This document shows positions 37,793 through 50,096 of a DNA stretch of 64,000 nt, piece by piece. The notes under the pieces were generated by a model. That model had not been told where the DNA came from. It searched no databases and was given only the letters and a program-made list of their open reading frames with translations. The DNA lies in contig NC_071348.1 in NCBI RefSeq assembly GCF_027744825.2, positions 12,557,563 through 12,621,562 of the forward strand, in the 5' to 3' direction. The position numbers and the translations under genes were made by a program. This DNA comes from Synchiropus splendidus. Taxonomy: Eukaryota > Chordata > Actinopteri > Syngnathiformes > Callionymidae. Numbering within the stretch: the first letter of the stretch is position 1; the number at the start of each line of letters is the position of its first letter.

Positions 37793-38926
37793 AACACTTC
37801 ATTTTCTGTACACAAAAAAAAAAAAATATATATATATATATATATGTGTGTGTGATTAAAATAAAAAATTTGTTTTGTTATGTTGGAATTATTAAAGGTA
37901 AAATTTAGGGAACTACAGCTGATATGGCTAATAATGATCAAAACTATCATTTAATTACCTTAAGTGCTAGTACATCTTTATATTTATTTGGCACACATGC
38001 TCTTGTGTTTCAGGTCTCACAAAAATGTGCCGTGAGAGACAATCTTTTAACTGTTATGTGTAAAAATAGAAACTCTGGAGAGGAAAATTACAGCAGTCCC
38101 AACAGAGAAAGTTGTTTTGAAGCCAACTTGTTTTCCCTCCAGTTTCTGTTTCTCAACCATAAAAATGTCCAAACAGGTTTTTGCACTTCTCTTTATCCGT
38201 TCTGTTTCCTCATTTCACTTTCATCATCAGGTCTCTCTCGTAACACATTATCCTTCTTGTCTTGTTGTCTCATCCTGTGTTTTTGCCGTTCATTTTCACT
38301 TTATTTTGGGTTTTTGCAATCGCTGTGGACTCAAATGAGCCGGGTGCGAGGAGGGTTAATGTGAGGGTTTGTGCACTCACTGGGGAAGTGACACCTCTGT
38401 CACTGCTCTAGATTGTGACATGCAAGCAGCGACCGCAGAGTGATTGGGTCGTCACTGTCTCAACCCCCTGCTTTCCATTATTCATCTCATGAGTACACCA
38501 TGTGATCGGCTGTGCTACTGCAAATGGGGAACAGGATACCAATGGTTTTTGAAACATAACTTGACACATTTTTTTTTTCCCAAGCTCCAGAATCTTTGGA
38601 ACGTTTCCTGACTGAAGAAATGCTCCGAGGTCATCCGTGGCGTGCACACTCCGAGTGGAATCCCCAAACACACACGAGCTCACTCTCATGCCGCCGGGTG
38701 AGTGTCACCCCACTCACTAGACCGTCTCAGTTCAGGTCGCCATATCTGCGTGTCGTATGCGCAATATTCATCGCTTGTTTTTATGTGTTTATGTGTTTTA
38801 TGTATGTTTTTATTTATTTTAATATGTAGGATTTCCAAAAGGGCGCCACCTCAAGGAGGTGAATAACAAACCACAACAACAATTAAATGAAGTACTTTAA
38901 GTAGTACTAAGTACTAAGAAGTACTT

Positions 38927-39007
38927 TAATATAATATAATATAATATAATATAATATAATATAATATAATATAATATAATATAATATAATATAATATAAT
39001 ATAATAT
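38927..39007. repeat. (ATAAT)n pentanucleotide microsatellite
   Basis: About 16 tandem copies of ATAAT with no interruption. Confidence 0.97.
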
Positions 39008-40849
39008 TCATTTATTCTCAGTGTCACCAGCCAGAGTCTGAAGCAGGCGACACAGAGGAAGTTCAACGGTTTACTCAACTTATTCAGGCTCTGTCCATGC
39101 AAAGATGAAGTCCTCCAGAATAAACCGATTTTTCAGTCACTGGTTCTGATGCTTTTTCAAAAACGGGCCCTGTCGGATCCACGTCTCTGTCTTCGCGCTC
39201 GCTCCACAACGTTCTGAAAATGATGATGTTACAGCCCCTCGGCTCCCTCCCTGCAATTGTATCGCTTCACCACAACAATAGAGCTACATAGCACTTAGCA
39301 TTTAGCTTCTTGTTGGAGATATTAATGCAAAAAAATATTTATGAGCGGCGAACAATGGACTTGCTTGTGGAAGAGCTAAAAAGCACAACAGTCTAGTCTA
39401 AATATTTTGACCAAACCTTTGTCTTTTCGAACCAGAATCAAACAAGAACTGTCTGAACTGAAGTTCATACAGCTTACAGAGCTGCTGGTGTTGGTGGAGC
39501 GGGTAGGAGCTGAACACAGACATGCTAAACACAATGACGCGTCCCTGGTCACTCTAGTCGAGGCATGACCTGCTCAACCTTCAGGTGTCCAATAAAACGC
39601 CGTGCCATTGCCTGGCGACACATGAAGGAGGCGGAGGGAACCTGCAAATGGATTGCTTGAGCGCTGCTAGCTGCTAGCATGGTAGCATAACCATGGTAGC
39701 ATAAGCCAAAGGTGAAAACAGACTTTGGTTTGGGCTGCAGATGCTATTACGAGTCACACTTATCCATCACTCAGGGATGAGAGGGACACAGGTTTCTCAT
39801 TCTTCTCAGTGTTTTCCTCAGGTCAACTGCTACGTACTGCTACATCATTTTATTTGTGCTCTTGTTTGATGGCAGTTTGAGAAAATAATCGAAATTTTCT
39901 CTTTGGAGGTCCTCAGCACATGTTCACAACGTTCTCTCGAGGCTCATGTTTATGAGCGCCTGAAGATTTTGTGTTTATATTTCCAATAAACTCAGCAGAT
40001 GTCAGTGAATAAGCACCACTCTGTCTGCCATTATTGGTGTGAAGTGACGACCTTCGGGGACCGACGAGACAGATGAGACAAGGTTGCACAACAGATGTAA
40101 AGACAGAGACACAAAGCAGCGTTTTCAAATGTATCTGGGGACCGTGATTCAAAAAGTATCCGATACGGTAACTGGAGGTTCCAAGGTTCTCAGTTCGAGG
40201 AATGAAGGCCCCTCACTCACTAAAATCAGTGGCTATGCAGGAGAGTTCAAAGTTCAGTGTCTGTGTTATCTAGGGAGAGTAAACCAGTCATAAAACCAAC
40301 ACCAGAAATGGAGTTCGTTCAAGGTCCAAAAGTGAGAGGAGTGGAGACAAGCACGGGACCTTAACAGTGACAGTGTTGGAGAAGCTAGCTCCTTTTGAAA
40401 GCACAGAAAGTGAATGAGCGAGACAGAGATCAGTCTCACACAAGCTGGAGACAAAGATCTGAAGCAGAGGCTCGATGGAGCAGTGCAACATAGAACCAAA
40501 CAGCCAGCAACAAACTCATCAACAGTCTGGGCTACACCGGCCACAGGGAGCAGTGTTTTTATCTGTGATAAACCCAGCATGGCAAGGAGACTCCCACTGA
40601 CCCATGAAAGGTCAGGGTGACGGAGTAGCACTGCAGATGCAAGTTTAGTATCTTGCTGGAAGCAATGTCAACGAAAACTAGCAACAATAATAGTAATCTC
40701 TGACTGGGTTAGAGTTTTTGGGGCACTGCACTATTGCTTTATTTTTTTCATTAATATCATATTTATTATATTTTCACATTCGTATTTACTTATATTTAAT
40801 TTGTTTAATTGTAAAACATGTGACTTCTTTTGTATATTGTCACTTTGTG

Positions 40850-41420
40850 TACATAAAATCGTCATTTAGGCAAGTAGTGAAATGTTTTTATTTTTGTAAT
40901 ATCAGCAGTACAACATAGTTGCTTTTTTCCATAATATTTAAAACAGGTTCAAAAAAATTCAGTCATAAACATCAAATGTATCTGGTGAGAAAGATTACAT
41001 TGTTAAGAGTGCAGCAAATTAAAGGAAAAACAAAGCAAACAAACGAAAGACACTTTACTAGAGATAAATATGGAAGTAAAATAATAGCTGGTTTAAACAC
41101 GCTGTCTTTTGCTGAAGGCTTGCTTATGAATGTGATTTCATGTTATTGAACCGTTTGATTTGTGAAAGTTATTTATCCAACCTGATGGTCGGTTTGCCTT
41201 CACGTTCACCCTGCAGCTAATTTCCTTTCCTGCTTTCACCTCCTGAGGCACCAGTTTGTCTTTGCCTTTATCATTGTGTTTCAGTGAGAAACTCATATCA
41301 GGCCGCACCAGTTTTTCCTGGCGTGGAATTAAAAACAATTGATACTGCATTGAAATTGTTGGTTAAAAATAGATTTCATGTTGACACGCACACGTTGCAC
41401 GCTGCAGCAGGCCCTTTATT
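40850..41420 (-). pseudogene. unidentified duplicated exon unit, copy 1
   Basis: On the minus strand an acceptor-like TTTTTAATTCCACGCCAG precedes an ORF (about 41317 to 41141) reading EKLVRPDMSFSLKHNDKGKD and then KLVPQEVKAGKEISCRVNVK. After the ORF comes about 250 bp of non-coding sequence with AATAAA (in AAAAATAAAAAC) at about 40888-40897, like a 3' terminal exon and UTR. A preceding exon-like segment (about 41395-41440) has lost about 24 bp relative to copy 2 and now runs into a stop. I do not recognise the family. Copy 2 lies about 1.15 kb away in the same orientation. Confidence 0.45.
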
Positions 41421-42004
41421 CGCCCTCCACATGTGGCACATTGGGACATAGTCACACCTCAGACCTCAGGATTATTTTACAGGAAACACATTAGACAGTC
41501 TTGGTTTAAGGGAGAGAGATTATTCACATAACAGAACTGGGGCCTGGCATTACTAATGTACTTCGCTATGAAATAATGCAACTTCAAGGGATCCAAATTT
41601 AACTTGACTAATACATGTATTTTGTATCTGTTAAATGAAATCTTTTTTCAAACACTTTTTTATGTATTTTGTACAGGCTCCCATTCCAATGCTTCCAATG
41701 TATTATTGTATTTATTATTTTCGACAAAAACAGGAATCCTTTATCAAATGCATGTTGAATAATTGTGTTCATAATAACAGCAAGTAGCTATAACTGAAAA
41801 GCTTGAATATTATAATATTTTTCTGACTTTATATTTTATAACTTCATGGTACTCAAGGGATAAGCATCAAAATGATGTACTAATGTAATGTTAGACTAGA
41901 CTGCCTTCATGCTTCCCTAAATGAGGTGAATATGAGAAAATATGCATAATCATCGTTCGTACCTTGTTTAATATGTATTTAATGATTGAGATGTGATCAT
42001 TGAT

Positions 42005-42640
42005 GTACCATCGTCCTTCAGGCAAGTGAAATATTTTTATTTTTGTAAAATCTGCAGTACAACAAAGATGTTTTGTTCCATAATATTTAAAACAACTTAA
42101 AAAAAAAATCAATCTGGTGAGAAAGATTGGGTTGTAAAGAGTGCAACAGGAATATAAACAAATGTACTGGAAAAACAAGACACTTTTACTGGAGATAAAT
42201 ATGGCAGTAAAATAATAGCTGGTGCAAATACACAGTCTTTTGCTGAAGGCTTGCTTATGATTATGACCATGATTTCATGTTATTGAACCGTTTGATTTGT
42301 GAAAGAACCTGATAGTCGGTTTGCCTTCACGTTCGCCCTGCAGCTAATTTCCTTTCCTGCTTTCACCTTCTGAGGCACCAGTTTGTCTTTGCCTTTATCA
42401 TTGTCTTTCACTGAGAAACTCACATGGAGCCGCACCAGTTTTTCCTGGCATGACTTCAAGCTATTAAACTGTATTCAAACTATCGATACTGAAATAGATT
42501 TCATGTTGACACTGCACACTGCAGCAGGCCCTTTATTCTCAGCTAATTGTGAGATGACATCGCCCTCCACATGCAGCTCCCATCTGTGCTCACTTGGAAA
42601 ATCCGCTTTTGTTCTTTTGCTCCCAGATTGCATCATGAAA
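42005..42640 (-). pseudogene. unidentified duplicated exon unit, copy 2
   Basis: On the minus strand the unit has an upstream open segment (about 42640-42500) reading MMQSGSKRTKADFPSEHRWE, then LHVEGDVISQLAENKGPAAV. A second open segment (about 42455-42288) after GTCATGCCAG reads EKLVRLHVSFSVKDNDKGKD and KLVPQKVKAGKEISCRANVK before a stop. The second segment keeps the reading frame shared with copy 1 despite many substitutions. AATAAA-like sequence follows at about 42035. No protein family could be named. It is either a decayed gene fragment or the last two exons of a lineage-specific gene. Confidence 0.45.
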
Positions 42641-43188
42641 GTGTGTGGGCATCTTGCAGCTCAGGCCCGAGGCAGGAAGTGATGAATGGAGAAGCGATGA
42701 GGCAGGAAGTGGAGGAAGGAAGCTTTCATGACCTGAGCGGCCATGTTGCTGCTGAGGTTCAAATCTGAAGGTGACACCCGACTGAATACAACCCACAAAG
42801 CTGGACACCGCACTCACTCTGATCTCACACTTTTCCACTCCTTCATTCTGGTTAGCCTTCCTGCCTTGTTAGTCTTTCCTTCAGTGATTGATGGATTTCA
42901 CTCTGTAGAGAGACACTTGTGTGGAGTGGTTAGATCCACGACTTAACTCAGTGACTCAGGTGCAGTCTGTTTGTTTTGACACAGGGATTTTGAATGAATT
43001 AATGTCTATTTAAGTCTTCTGTAATACACTGTAAATGGGTTACATGACAAGTTATATGACATTTCTGTAACTATTATATCACAATGTTTCTATTTGTTGC
43101 ATACAATTCAGTCGATATTTCATCTTACATGCTACAGAGATTGAAAAGAAGTTGAGTGGAGAACAGTTTGGTCACTTATTCACACATT
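42641..43188. other. intergenic, no feature seen
   Basis: Unique-looking AT-rich sequence between the duplicated exon unit and the LINE; no gene or repeat recognised. Confidence 0.5.
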
Positions 43189-44570
43189 TTTTAGAACCGT
43201 GGTTGTGTGTAAACTTGTGTGAGGCCCGTATCTTTTGTGTTGTGTCAGTCAGTTTTGTTTCTTTATTTCTGCCCTTTGCGTGTTGCTGACCTTCAGGTAC
43301 ATCTGATCCCTGAAGCCTTTCCTGTGGAGTAAGCTAGCACTTTTTGTGTCAGGTATATTTTCTTGAAACCCTTGTGTTGTTGATGTTTTCCTCCTCCTTT
43401 GTCAGTGACTTCCACAGTTTCCCTCCCACCATTGCAGTGTACGCATGGTAGAAGTTCCCTCTTCTTCTCTCCTCCTCCTCATCTGGAGTTTAAACAGTAT
43501 TTGGAGATGATCTGCTAACAGTCTATTTCTGGCTGTAAACATGACTGACAGTGTTTATCTCTGTACAAGCTCTAGTACTTGCTAGTACGGTTCATTGGTA
43601 TGTGCTCTGTAATCTGCCTTGTAGACACTTCTAATGGCCTTCTTCTGTAGCAGGAGCTTGTGTGACTTTGGTCAGTGTTCCCCCAAGTATCAGAAAGCAT
43701 CATAGTACAGTACATTGTTCTCAATGCTCTGTCATTCAAGTAGTTATCTGCATTACACAGCTGTCTTCATATTTTGATTCTGCTGTTGCTTCTGTGCTGT
43801 TTCCATATCAGCTGCTCGGCTATACTGAAACCCAGAGACTTCACCTCTGATACTCGATCTAATTCTTTCCATTAAATGTCAAGGACAAGTTACTGTCTTC
43901 ATTTAGTTTTGCCTGCATTCAAGGAGAGTCCATTTATACTGAGCCAGTTTTTAAATTTCTTCATTTCCGTTTCAGCATTCTTAATGTTTTTAGATGCTCT
44001 CCACTGTTGATAAAAAAAATTGTGTCATCAGCAAACAACACATGGCTCCTTTGTTCCGACACGTCACAAAAATCATTAATAAATAGAATGAACACTTTGG
44101 GTCCTAGAACTGAGCCTTGAGGCACCCCACATTCCGCCTCACTCTTTCTTGATTTAACTTTATCTACCTGCACCATACTGTTGCCTCCTGCTCAAGTAGC
44201 TTTTCATCCGGCCTTTTTCTGGACCTCTGATCCCATATCCTCCCAGTTTTGAGACCAATTTATCATGAGCAATTGTGTAGAATGCTCTTTTAAATCTGGC
44301 AACATTCCATTTGCATACTCTTTTGGTCAACTGCTGCTGTTATGTCATCGATTAGACGCATCAATGCCATAGTGGTCGATCTAGCCTGTGTACAAAGAGT
44401 TTCTCTCGTATTTGCCAAACACAAAGGAATTTTAGAAGACAACTTAATGTGGGCAGATAGATCACAGTATTCTGGGTGCTGTTCTGTACACAAAAACATC
44501 AACAAAGGTGTGTATCATTGGTTTTATCTGATATATTCCATCACTCGTACTGCAAGTCCGATGATCTGAG
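43189..44570 (-). mobile_element. decayed non-LTR retrotransposon (reverse transcriptase, 3' half)
   Basis: Read on the minus strand, reverse-transcriptase motifs appear in order: an ALMRLIDDITAAVD segment (about 44370), AFYTIAHDKLVSKLGGYGI (about 44240), VPQGSVLGP (44099-44125) and the catalytic FADDT box (44021-44035). LINE-like C-terminal fragments continue down to about 43200. Stops and frameshifts break it, so it is inactive. The motif style fits the Jockey/CR1 group (L2/Rex-like). The 5' part is missing. Confidence 0.8.
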
Positions 44571-46927
44571 AACTGTCACTCTGACAACAGAAAACATTCA
44601 GGTCAAAGGTCCTCTTGAACATACATTTATAATAATAATAATAATAATAAGAGACCTCTGATCACATGTTAATATTCCGATGGTCATGATTATGTAGCAT
44701 TTATCTTTTTTTTCACATTTATTTATTCTAAGATGACACCACCAAATTAACCACCATCAGTTCACATCCCTTCGATTCCCATGCTGCAAGGTCAGTGTGC
44801 TATAACTGCTGCACAGTGTCAAGAAAGACAAGGTGTGAAAAACAGAGGCATCGGATATTTACTGCTTTCTAAAAGGTGCAAAAAAAAAGTCGCTGTTCAA
44901 CTTGTTCTACTTTCTTGTCAACAACTGCTGGCTCAGCGTTCAGGAGGGAGGCGTCAGAATGTGGAAAGCTTGTGATCTACTTGACAAAAGCCATTGTGCG
45001 TCTAAGTGAAGTCAAAAATGTCCTGTCTTTCTTGGCAGTTTTTATCCACGAAACTTGCTATAAATAATGTGAGTACATAGTGTCTATACTGGATAGCAAA
45101 CCAGTAATTTGAGAGGTTCAGTGGCTCTTGACAGTGTGAACATATATGCAGGTGGTGTGTGTGTGTGGGGAGGGTGTTTGTCTTGACCTTCTATTTTGTT
45201 TAAACAGAAGGTCACCGGGGGTGGGAAAGGTCAGGTTGACACAACAAATGAGTGCAATGTTTGTCTGGGAAAGCCTTGTTAATCATAGGGGGCATAAATA
45301 AAAATATATAATATAACATATTATATTGTCTTTAGCACATTATGAACAACAAACGTCTCCATCTAAGTCGCAACAATTAAGCCCAGTTCACTTAATTCAC
45401 ATAGACGTCAGTCCAGTCAATGATCTTCTGTGTCTTCTATTGCCCCATTGAACCTTCAACCCCTGGAGTTACTGTGCTGTGGTGATACCATGAAAACCAC
45501 AACTCTACAACAGGCATTCAGAATTATTAGAAACATTCTGATTTCAAAATAGCTTTTTATGTAGGCTGAATTTACATCAACCTAAAAAACACCCTCAAAA
45601 AAGGAAGTGACCCGAGTCATCATTCTATCACTTGAACTTAGATTATTTATATTTGGGGAAAAAAAACGTTGAGGAAGTGAATTTATCTTTGGTTTTTCAC
45701 ACTGTGTTGTTAAAAAAAAGAAGCCTGTGACGTGCCAGCGGCAGGAAGATCACCAGTTACTCAATATCTATTGTGAGCAATGTGTCTGAACACGTTAAGT
45801 GAAACTCTTTTTGAAATGATGCGGAAGTCAAACACACCTTTATTTTCAATCATGACTCCCACATGCCCGATTGTGTCCATCTTGAGGTTTCAGTGGCCTT
45901 ATCTGATCTGTTATAACCTCATTGATATCTGTTTTGTTTTCAATCCCAATGTCAGTCTGTTTTTCAAGATTTTTTTTTTTAAAGAATGGATCTGTTCCAT
46001 ATTTATGTATCTGTACATGCAAATAATATCTACATGAAGACCTATACATTTAATGAATTCATGCATGGGCCAAAATCTCCACGTTTGAGGGTTCAAGCGC
46101 GGCTCATGTGGGAGGTGAACACTCATGCTAACACCTACAGAGAATACCACTCCGCCACTCGGCCTCTGCATGGTTCGGGACAGTGGAAGGAAAGCAGGTT
46201 GCCCTCTAAGGGACTCTCCCTGACATCAGATTTGTTTCTAATCTGAGTCAACACTGGAACCTTCTTACTTTGAGGTTATCCCCGTACCCCTTTAATGATC
46301 TATATTCAGCTTACTTGAGTCATCTGTGTACATTTGTTGCATCAGCGCTTAATGTTGTGGCTTCAGTGGAGTGGAATCGTCTTCCTTCCTTCTTTGCAGC
46401 ACATCTGACACACTCTTCTTCTTTTGCTCACTTCACACTTCATTTTGTGACGCAATAGACATTCCTGCTGCAACTGAATTTCTGGTTTCACCGGTTGAAA
46501 GATAAACACACCTGCTGATTTTGATTTTCCTTTGCTGCTAACCTGTTGGGGTTATTGAGGGAATTTTTTTATCAGGGCAAATGAATAAAAAAAAAATCTG
46601 TCACGCATTAGGGATTAGAGAACATTTATTACAAATAATAACCTACTTATTCATATGTGTATTTGCAAGTATCATGTCAAGTCTGACTAGATTTTACCTT
46701 AGAATAGTCACTGAAAGTTCAAAAGTATTAACCGTAAATACAAGTATTCGGTTTATTAATAGTTCATATGTGGTCCCCAATCTAGAGTGTTACTAAATAT
46801 TCTGTTAACAACAAGTTTTGTAGTCACTGTTTGAATAAGATGATTTAATTTGTCCAGCAAAATAATGTATTTGATCTGCAGCCTGTCTTTGCACATATAC
46901 ATAACAACCTTTCATCCAACATCCAAC

Positions 46928-46990
46928 CTTTTAGAACCGTGGTTGTGTGTAAACTTGTGTGAGGCCCGTATCTTTTGTGTTGTGTCAGTC
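46928..46990 (-). mobile_element. 63-bp LINE 3'-end fragment with target site duplication
   Basis: Positions 46929-46991 are identical to 43189-43251 at the 3' end of the minus-strand LINE. The insert is flanked by a direct repeat AACATCCAAC (46918-46927 and 46991-47000), as expected for a severely 5'-truncated retroposed copy. Confidence 0.7.
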
Positions 46991-49609
46991 AACATCCAAC
47001 AATGTCACTTGTATCATAAATCAATCAAAATAGGAAACAGGAAGTGTGTCTGCAACAGTCAAAACATGTATTTACAGTGCCTCTTCTTCATTTTTATAAA
47101 ACATAATTTTATACACTGAAGTCGTGTCACTTTAATGCCTTTTTTTTTGTTCAAATCCAGTGGATAAGCTTCGGTTGTTTGGTATAATCTCAAGGCAAAA
47201 ACCAACCTTCTTAATTCAGAACTCACTGGTTGTCCATCCGAGCGCAGGCCGAGCATGTTTTAGCGACTTCACTCTGCAACATTAGTGACAACCTTAGTAA
47301 ATTTGTGAAGATCAATGAGGTATTAAACGATTCCCAAACCTGATGAAGCCAACAAAATTAAACAAGGTGACTAGATATAAAAGATTGAAGCCATTAGCCG
47401 GAAAACGTTCTCCACAGAGGGACGTGCCAGAGTTTAATTATTCCTGGGACTTGCTTGGCTGCCTTCATCTGAAACTTTAATCTCTTTATTTGCCTCAGAA
47501 TTTTAATGAGTATTTGTAAGTCTTCTCACCCAGCTCGACCTGTGTTTTGTGATTCATGTGACTTGGCTGTGGCGTCGATGTAATTTCCTCTGGGCGTAAA
47601 CACGACAATCATTTACAGCAGATGATGAAACGTCTGCGGTGTCACATTCGTCTGTGTGATGCGCCTCGTTTCGCTGCAAATGTTCGCAGCCTCCTCACTG
47701 TGGCAGCCCCGGTTAATCCTGCCTCCCTCCAGCAGGAGCTCATCTCATAGACAGAAGCCTCTGCACAAAGAAGGTCTCAAGGTTACTGAAAAGTCTATAA
47801 GTTCCAGTCGGTTTTGATGGGATGTCACTGAAATCCACGGCAGTCCATCTGAAGGCTCTGAAAACAGAAGCAGCAAAAGCGCGGTCTGACTAGTGATGGG
47901 ATGGGACGCGGTTTAAAGCCCCAAGGGCAGTAATAGGCTCCTGTCTGAGTCTAGAAGGAAGCAGCAACAGGCCAATTTGAGGACATGAGATTCAAAGCGT
48001 TCCCCTATTAAAAATAAAGGAATAAACTGGTGCGTCTCTTACAGAATGACAGTGTCGATAAACCCCATCCAACAGCCAGAAACCTGTCAAGGCCTGATCT
48101 GTTTGTTGCCCACCAGGCAAGTGCTAGAGATGGGCAGCAGATTTGGGAAGCTGCTGTCGGCCATCTTTGAGGGAGAATTTGGGCAGGCTGAAGACCAGTT
48201 GTGCTTCTGGGTAATCACATTCTGGAGCCTTCTGTCTGTGCTTTGCTTTCATTTCATCTGTACTTCTGCACGTTTCCGCAAAGCCTACGGTTATAGACCA
48301 AATGAAGCAGTACCGCCACAAACCGTTGGGGGCAGTGTTGCTGTTACTGCATTGCTCTAGCGAGACATGAACAACACATAACAATGGTGGAAATCCTCTG
48401 TCCTCCATTCGCAATATATTTAACAGCCTCACCAACCACCACCTCCTACAATTCTGCCTCTTTTCCTTGTTTCCTCTTTTGTGCAAGAGGTACATGATCA
48501 ATACTTCTTCTACAGTTGCCACATTGGTTTCTGTGTTTGTCTTTGTCAGAAACCTTTTGACTCTGGGCTGCTCCCCCTGGTGGATATATTGTGAACAGCA
48601 ACACCAACACAAAGAACACATGGACATATGTGATCAGTAACAGCAGCATCGCTTGAAACGGACTGGTACAATTTCATACGTATGGGGAACGTAAATGGGC
48701 CATAAGGCGTCACAGATTCATTCCTTTCAAGTGGACTTATGGGGCCAATGTTGACTCCGAAGCAAGTCAAGACCATGGCTTAACCCTAACTCCCACCAGC
48801 ATGATGGCTGCCATCTGCGTCAGTCGTGGACTAGATGGTCCACTAATAAAGCATTCATATTTGACACTGTAGGGCTGAGAATGCCTCGTCTGAATCAGGG
48901 GAACAGGGGAACGCATCTTCCTGGACCATCTGGAGTGAGTTGTTGCTGTCATGCCAAAGCTCCTGCACTAGAGCGACCACCTGAAGCTAGAGTGAAAGGG
49001 ACACTTCTTTGGATGGTTGTGAGACCTACAGAACCATGATCTATGGTCCCAAGACAGTATCTTGAACTCAACAAAACAAGAAGAAGATTTGTCAGAAGAT
49101 GTTGAGGTTTTCACTGGAAGTGACTCAAAAGGAGATTAGAAATGAGAAAATCAGAGGGGCAAAGGTTTGGTCACAGGGAGACGAGACAGGGGGGACATGT
49201 TGCTCGATGAATATTAGAAATGGAAGTACCGGAAAAAAGAAGATGAAGATAAACATTGATGTTTTTGCATGTGATAAAGGAGGACATGAAGAGAAGATGA
49301 GTGACAGTCTAGATTGGAGTAGAAGGCTGGGAATGTCGAAAGACAAACAAGAAGATTCAAGTGACCTTGGACAGTTTGGTGTGACACCAAAGTCTTGGAA
49401 ACTGAGGAGCAGCTCGGCCATATCTGTTATGTCTGTGAAACTGGCCAAGATTCATTCGCTCAACACTGTCACTTCTTAAAGATCAAACCAAAATGAAATG
49501 AACCGGTGGTTGTATTACAGAAATCAATGCTATACCACATCATACATCACACAAAATCCCTGTCTAAGACAACATCAACATTACTATGAACTGATGACTT
49601 ATTTTTACC

Positions 49610-49790
49610 CAAAGGTTGGATGACTCAAAGTTCAATGCATGTGCCCAGAGTTCAAACCAAGTAGTCAGAGAGGTTGCTGGTGTCATGTCCCTGAGTGAGA
49701 CGCTTAAACCCCAGCTAGACCTGTGTGCCTGAATGAATGTAAAGGACTTTGCTACATAATGGTGAAATGTGTTATACATGTAAGACACAG
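49610..49790 (+). mobile_element. degenerate SINE-like element
   Basis: The segment contains CATGTCCCTGAGTGAGACGC followed by TTAAACCCCAG, and later TGAATGAATGTAAAGGACTT. This matches the pattern (CCTGAGCAAGACACTTAACCC ... AATGTAAAGC) of widespread teleost SINE bodies. The tRNA-like head is not clear. Confidence 0.45.
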
Positions 49791-50036
49791 CAATGAGCAA
49801 AAATACAGCAACTGGTGTCCAAACACCAGCAGAATGAATAGCTTAGGTTAAACAGAGTTCAGGAAACTTTCTCTTGAGTTGAGCTGAACACATACTTTCC
49901 TTTATCATGACATGGTTAAAGTAAAGATGTGCAGAAGCTGTGTCTGAGTGGTGGAACTTTTTCGAGAGGAAAGAAGTGGGCGGTCATGGGTAGTGAGGTT
50001 TCACCGAGAACTCATGTACATTTCACAAAATCTCAA

Positions 50037-50039
<3 letters not shown>

Positions 50040-50093
<54 letters not shown>
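50040..50093. repeat. (TA)n microsatellite
   Basis: About 54 bp of uninterrupted TA repeat. Confidence 0.97.

Positions 50094-50096
<3 letters not shown>

Larger units (their letters stand above)
37000..40850. other. intergenic region upstream of tnf
   Basis: No gene is recognisable. It contains a perfect 34-bp palindrome (37759-37792), a poly-A/TA/TG run (37809-37853), a pentanucleotide array (38927-39007) and a short 14-bp tandem, CATGGTAGCATAAC / CATGGTAGCATAAG, near 39678-39706. Confidence 0.6.

Noticed and set aside
40850..42640. A lymphotoxin/TNF-N gene next to tnf
   Set aside because: None of the TNF homology signatures (such as GLYFVYSQ or FFGVFAL) appears in the duplicated unit.
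48046..48360. A 104-codon open frame as a gene
   Set aside because: No family resemblance, no splice context and no codon-level sign of selection; it contains a repeat-like segment.
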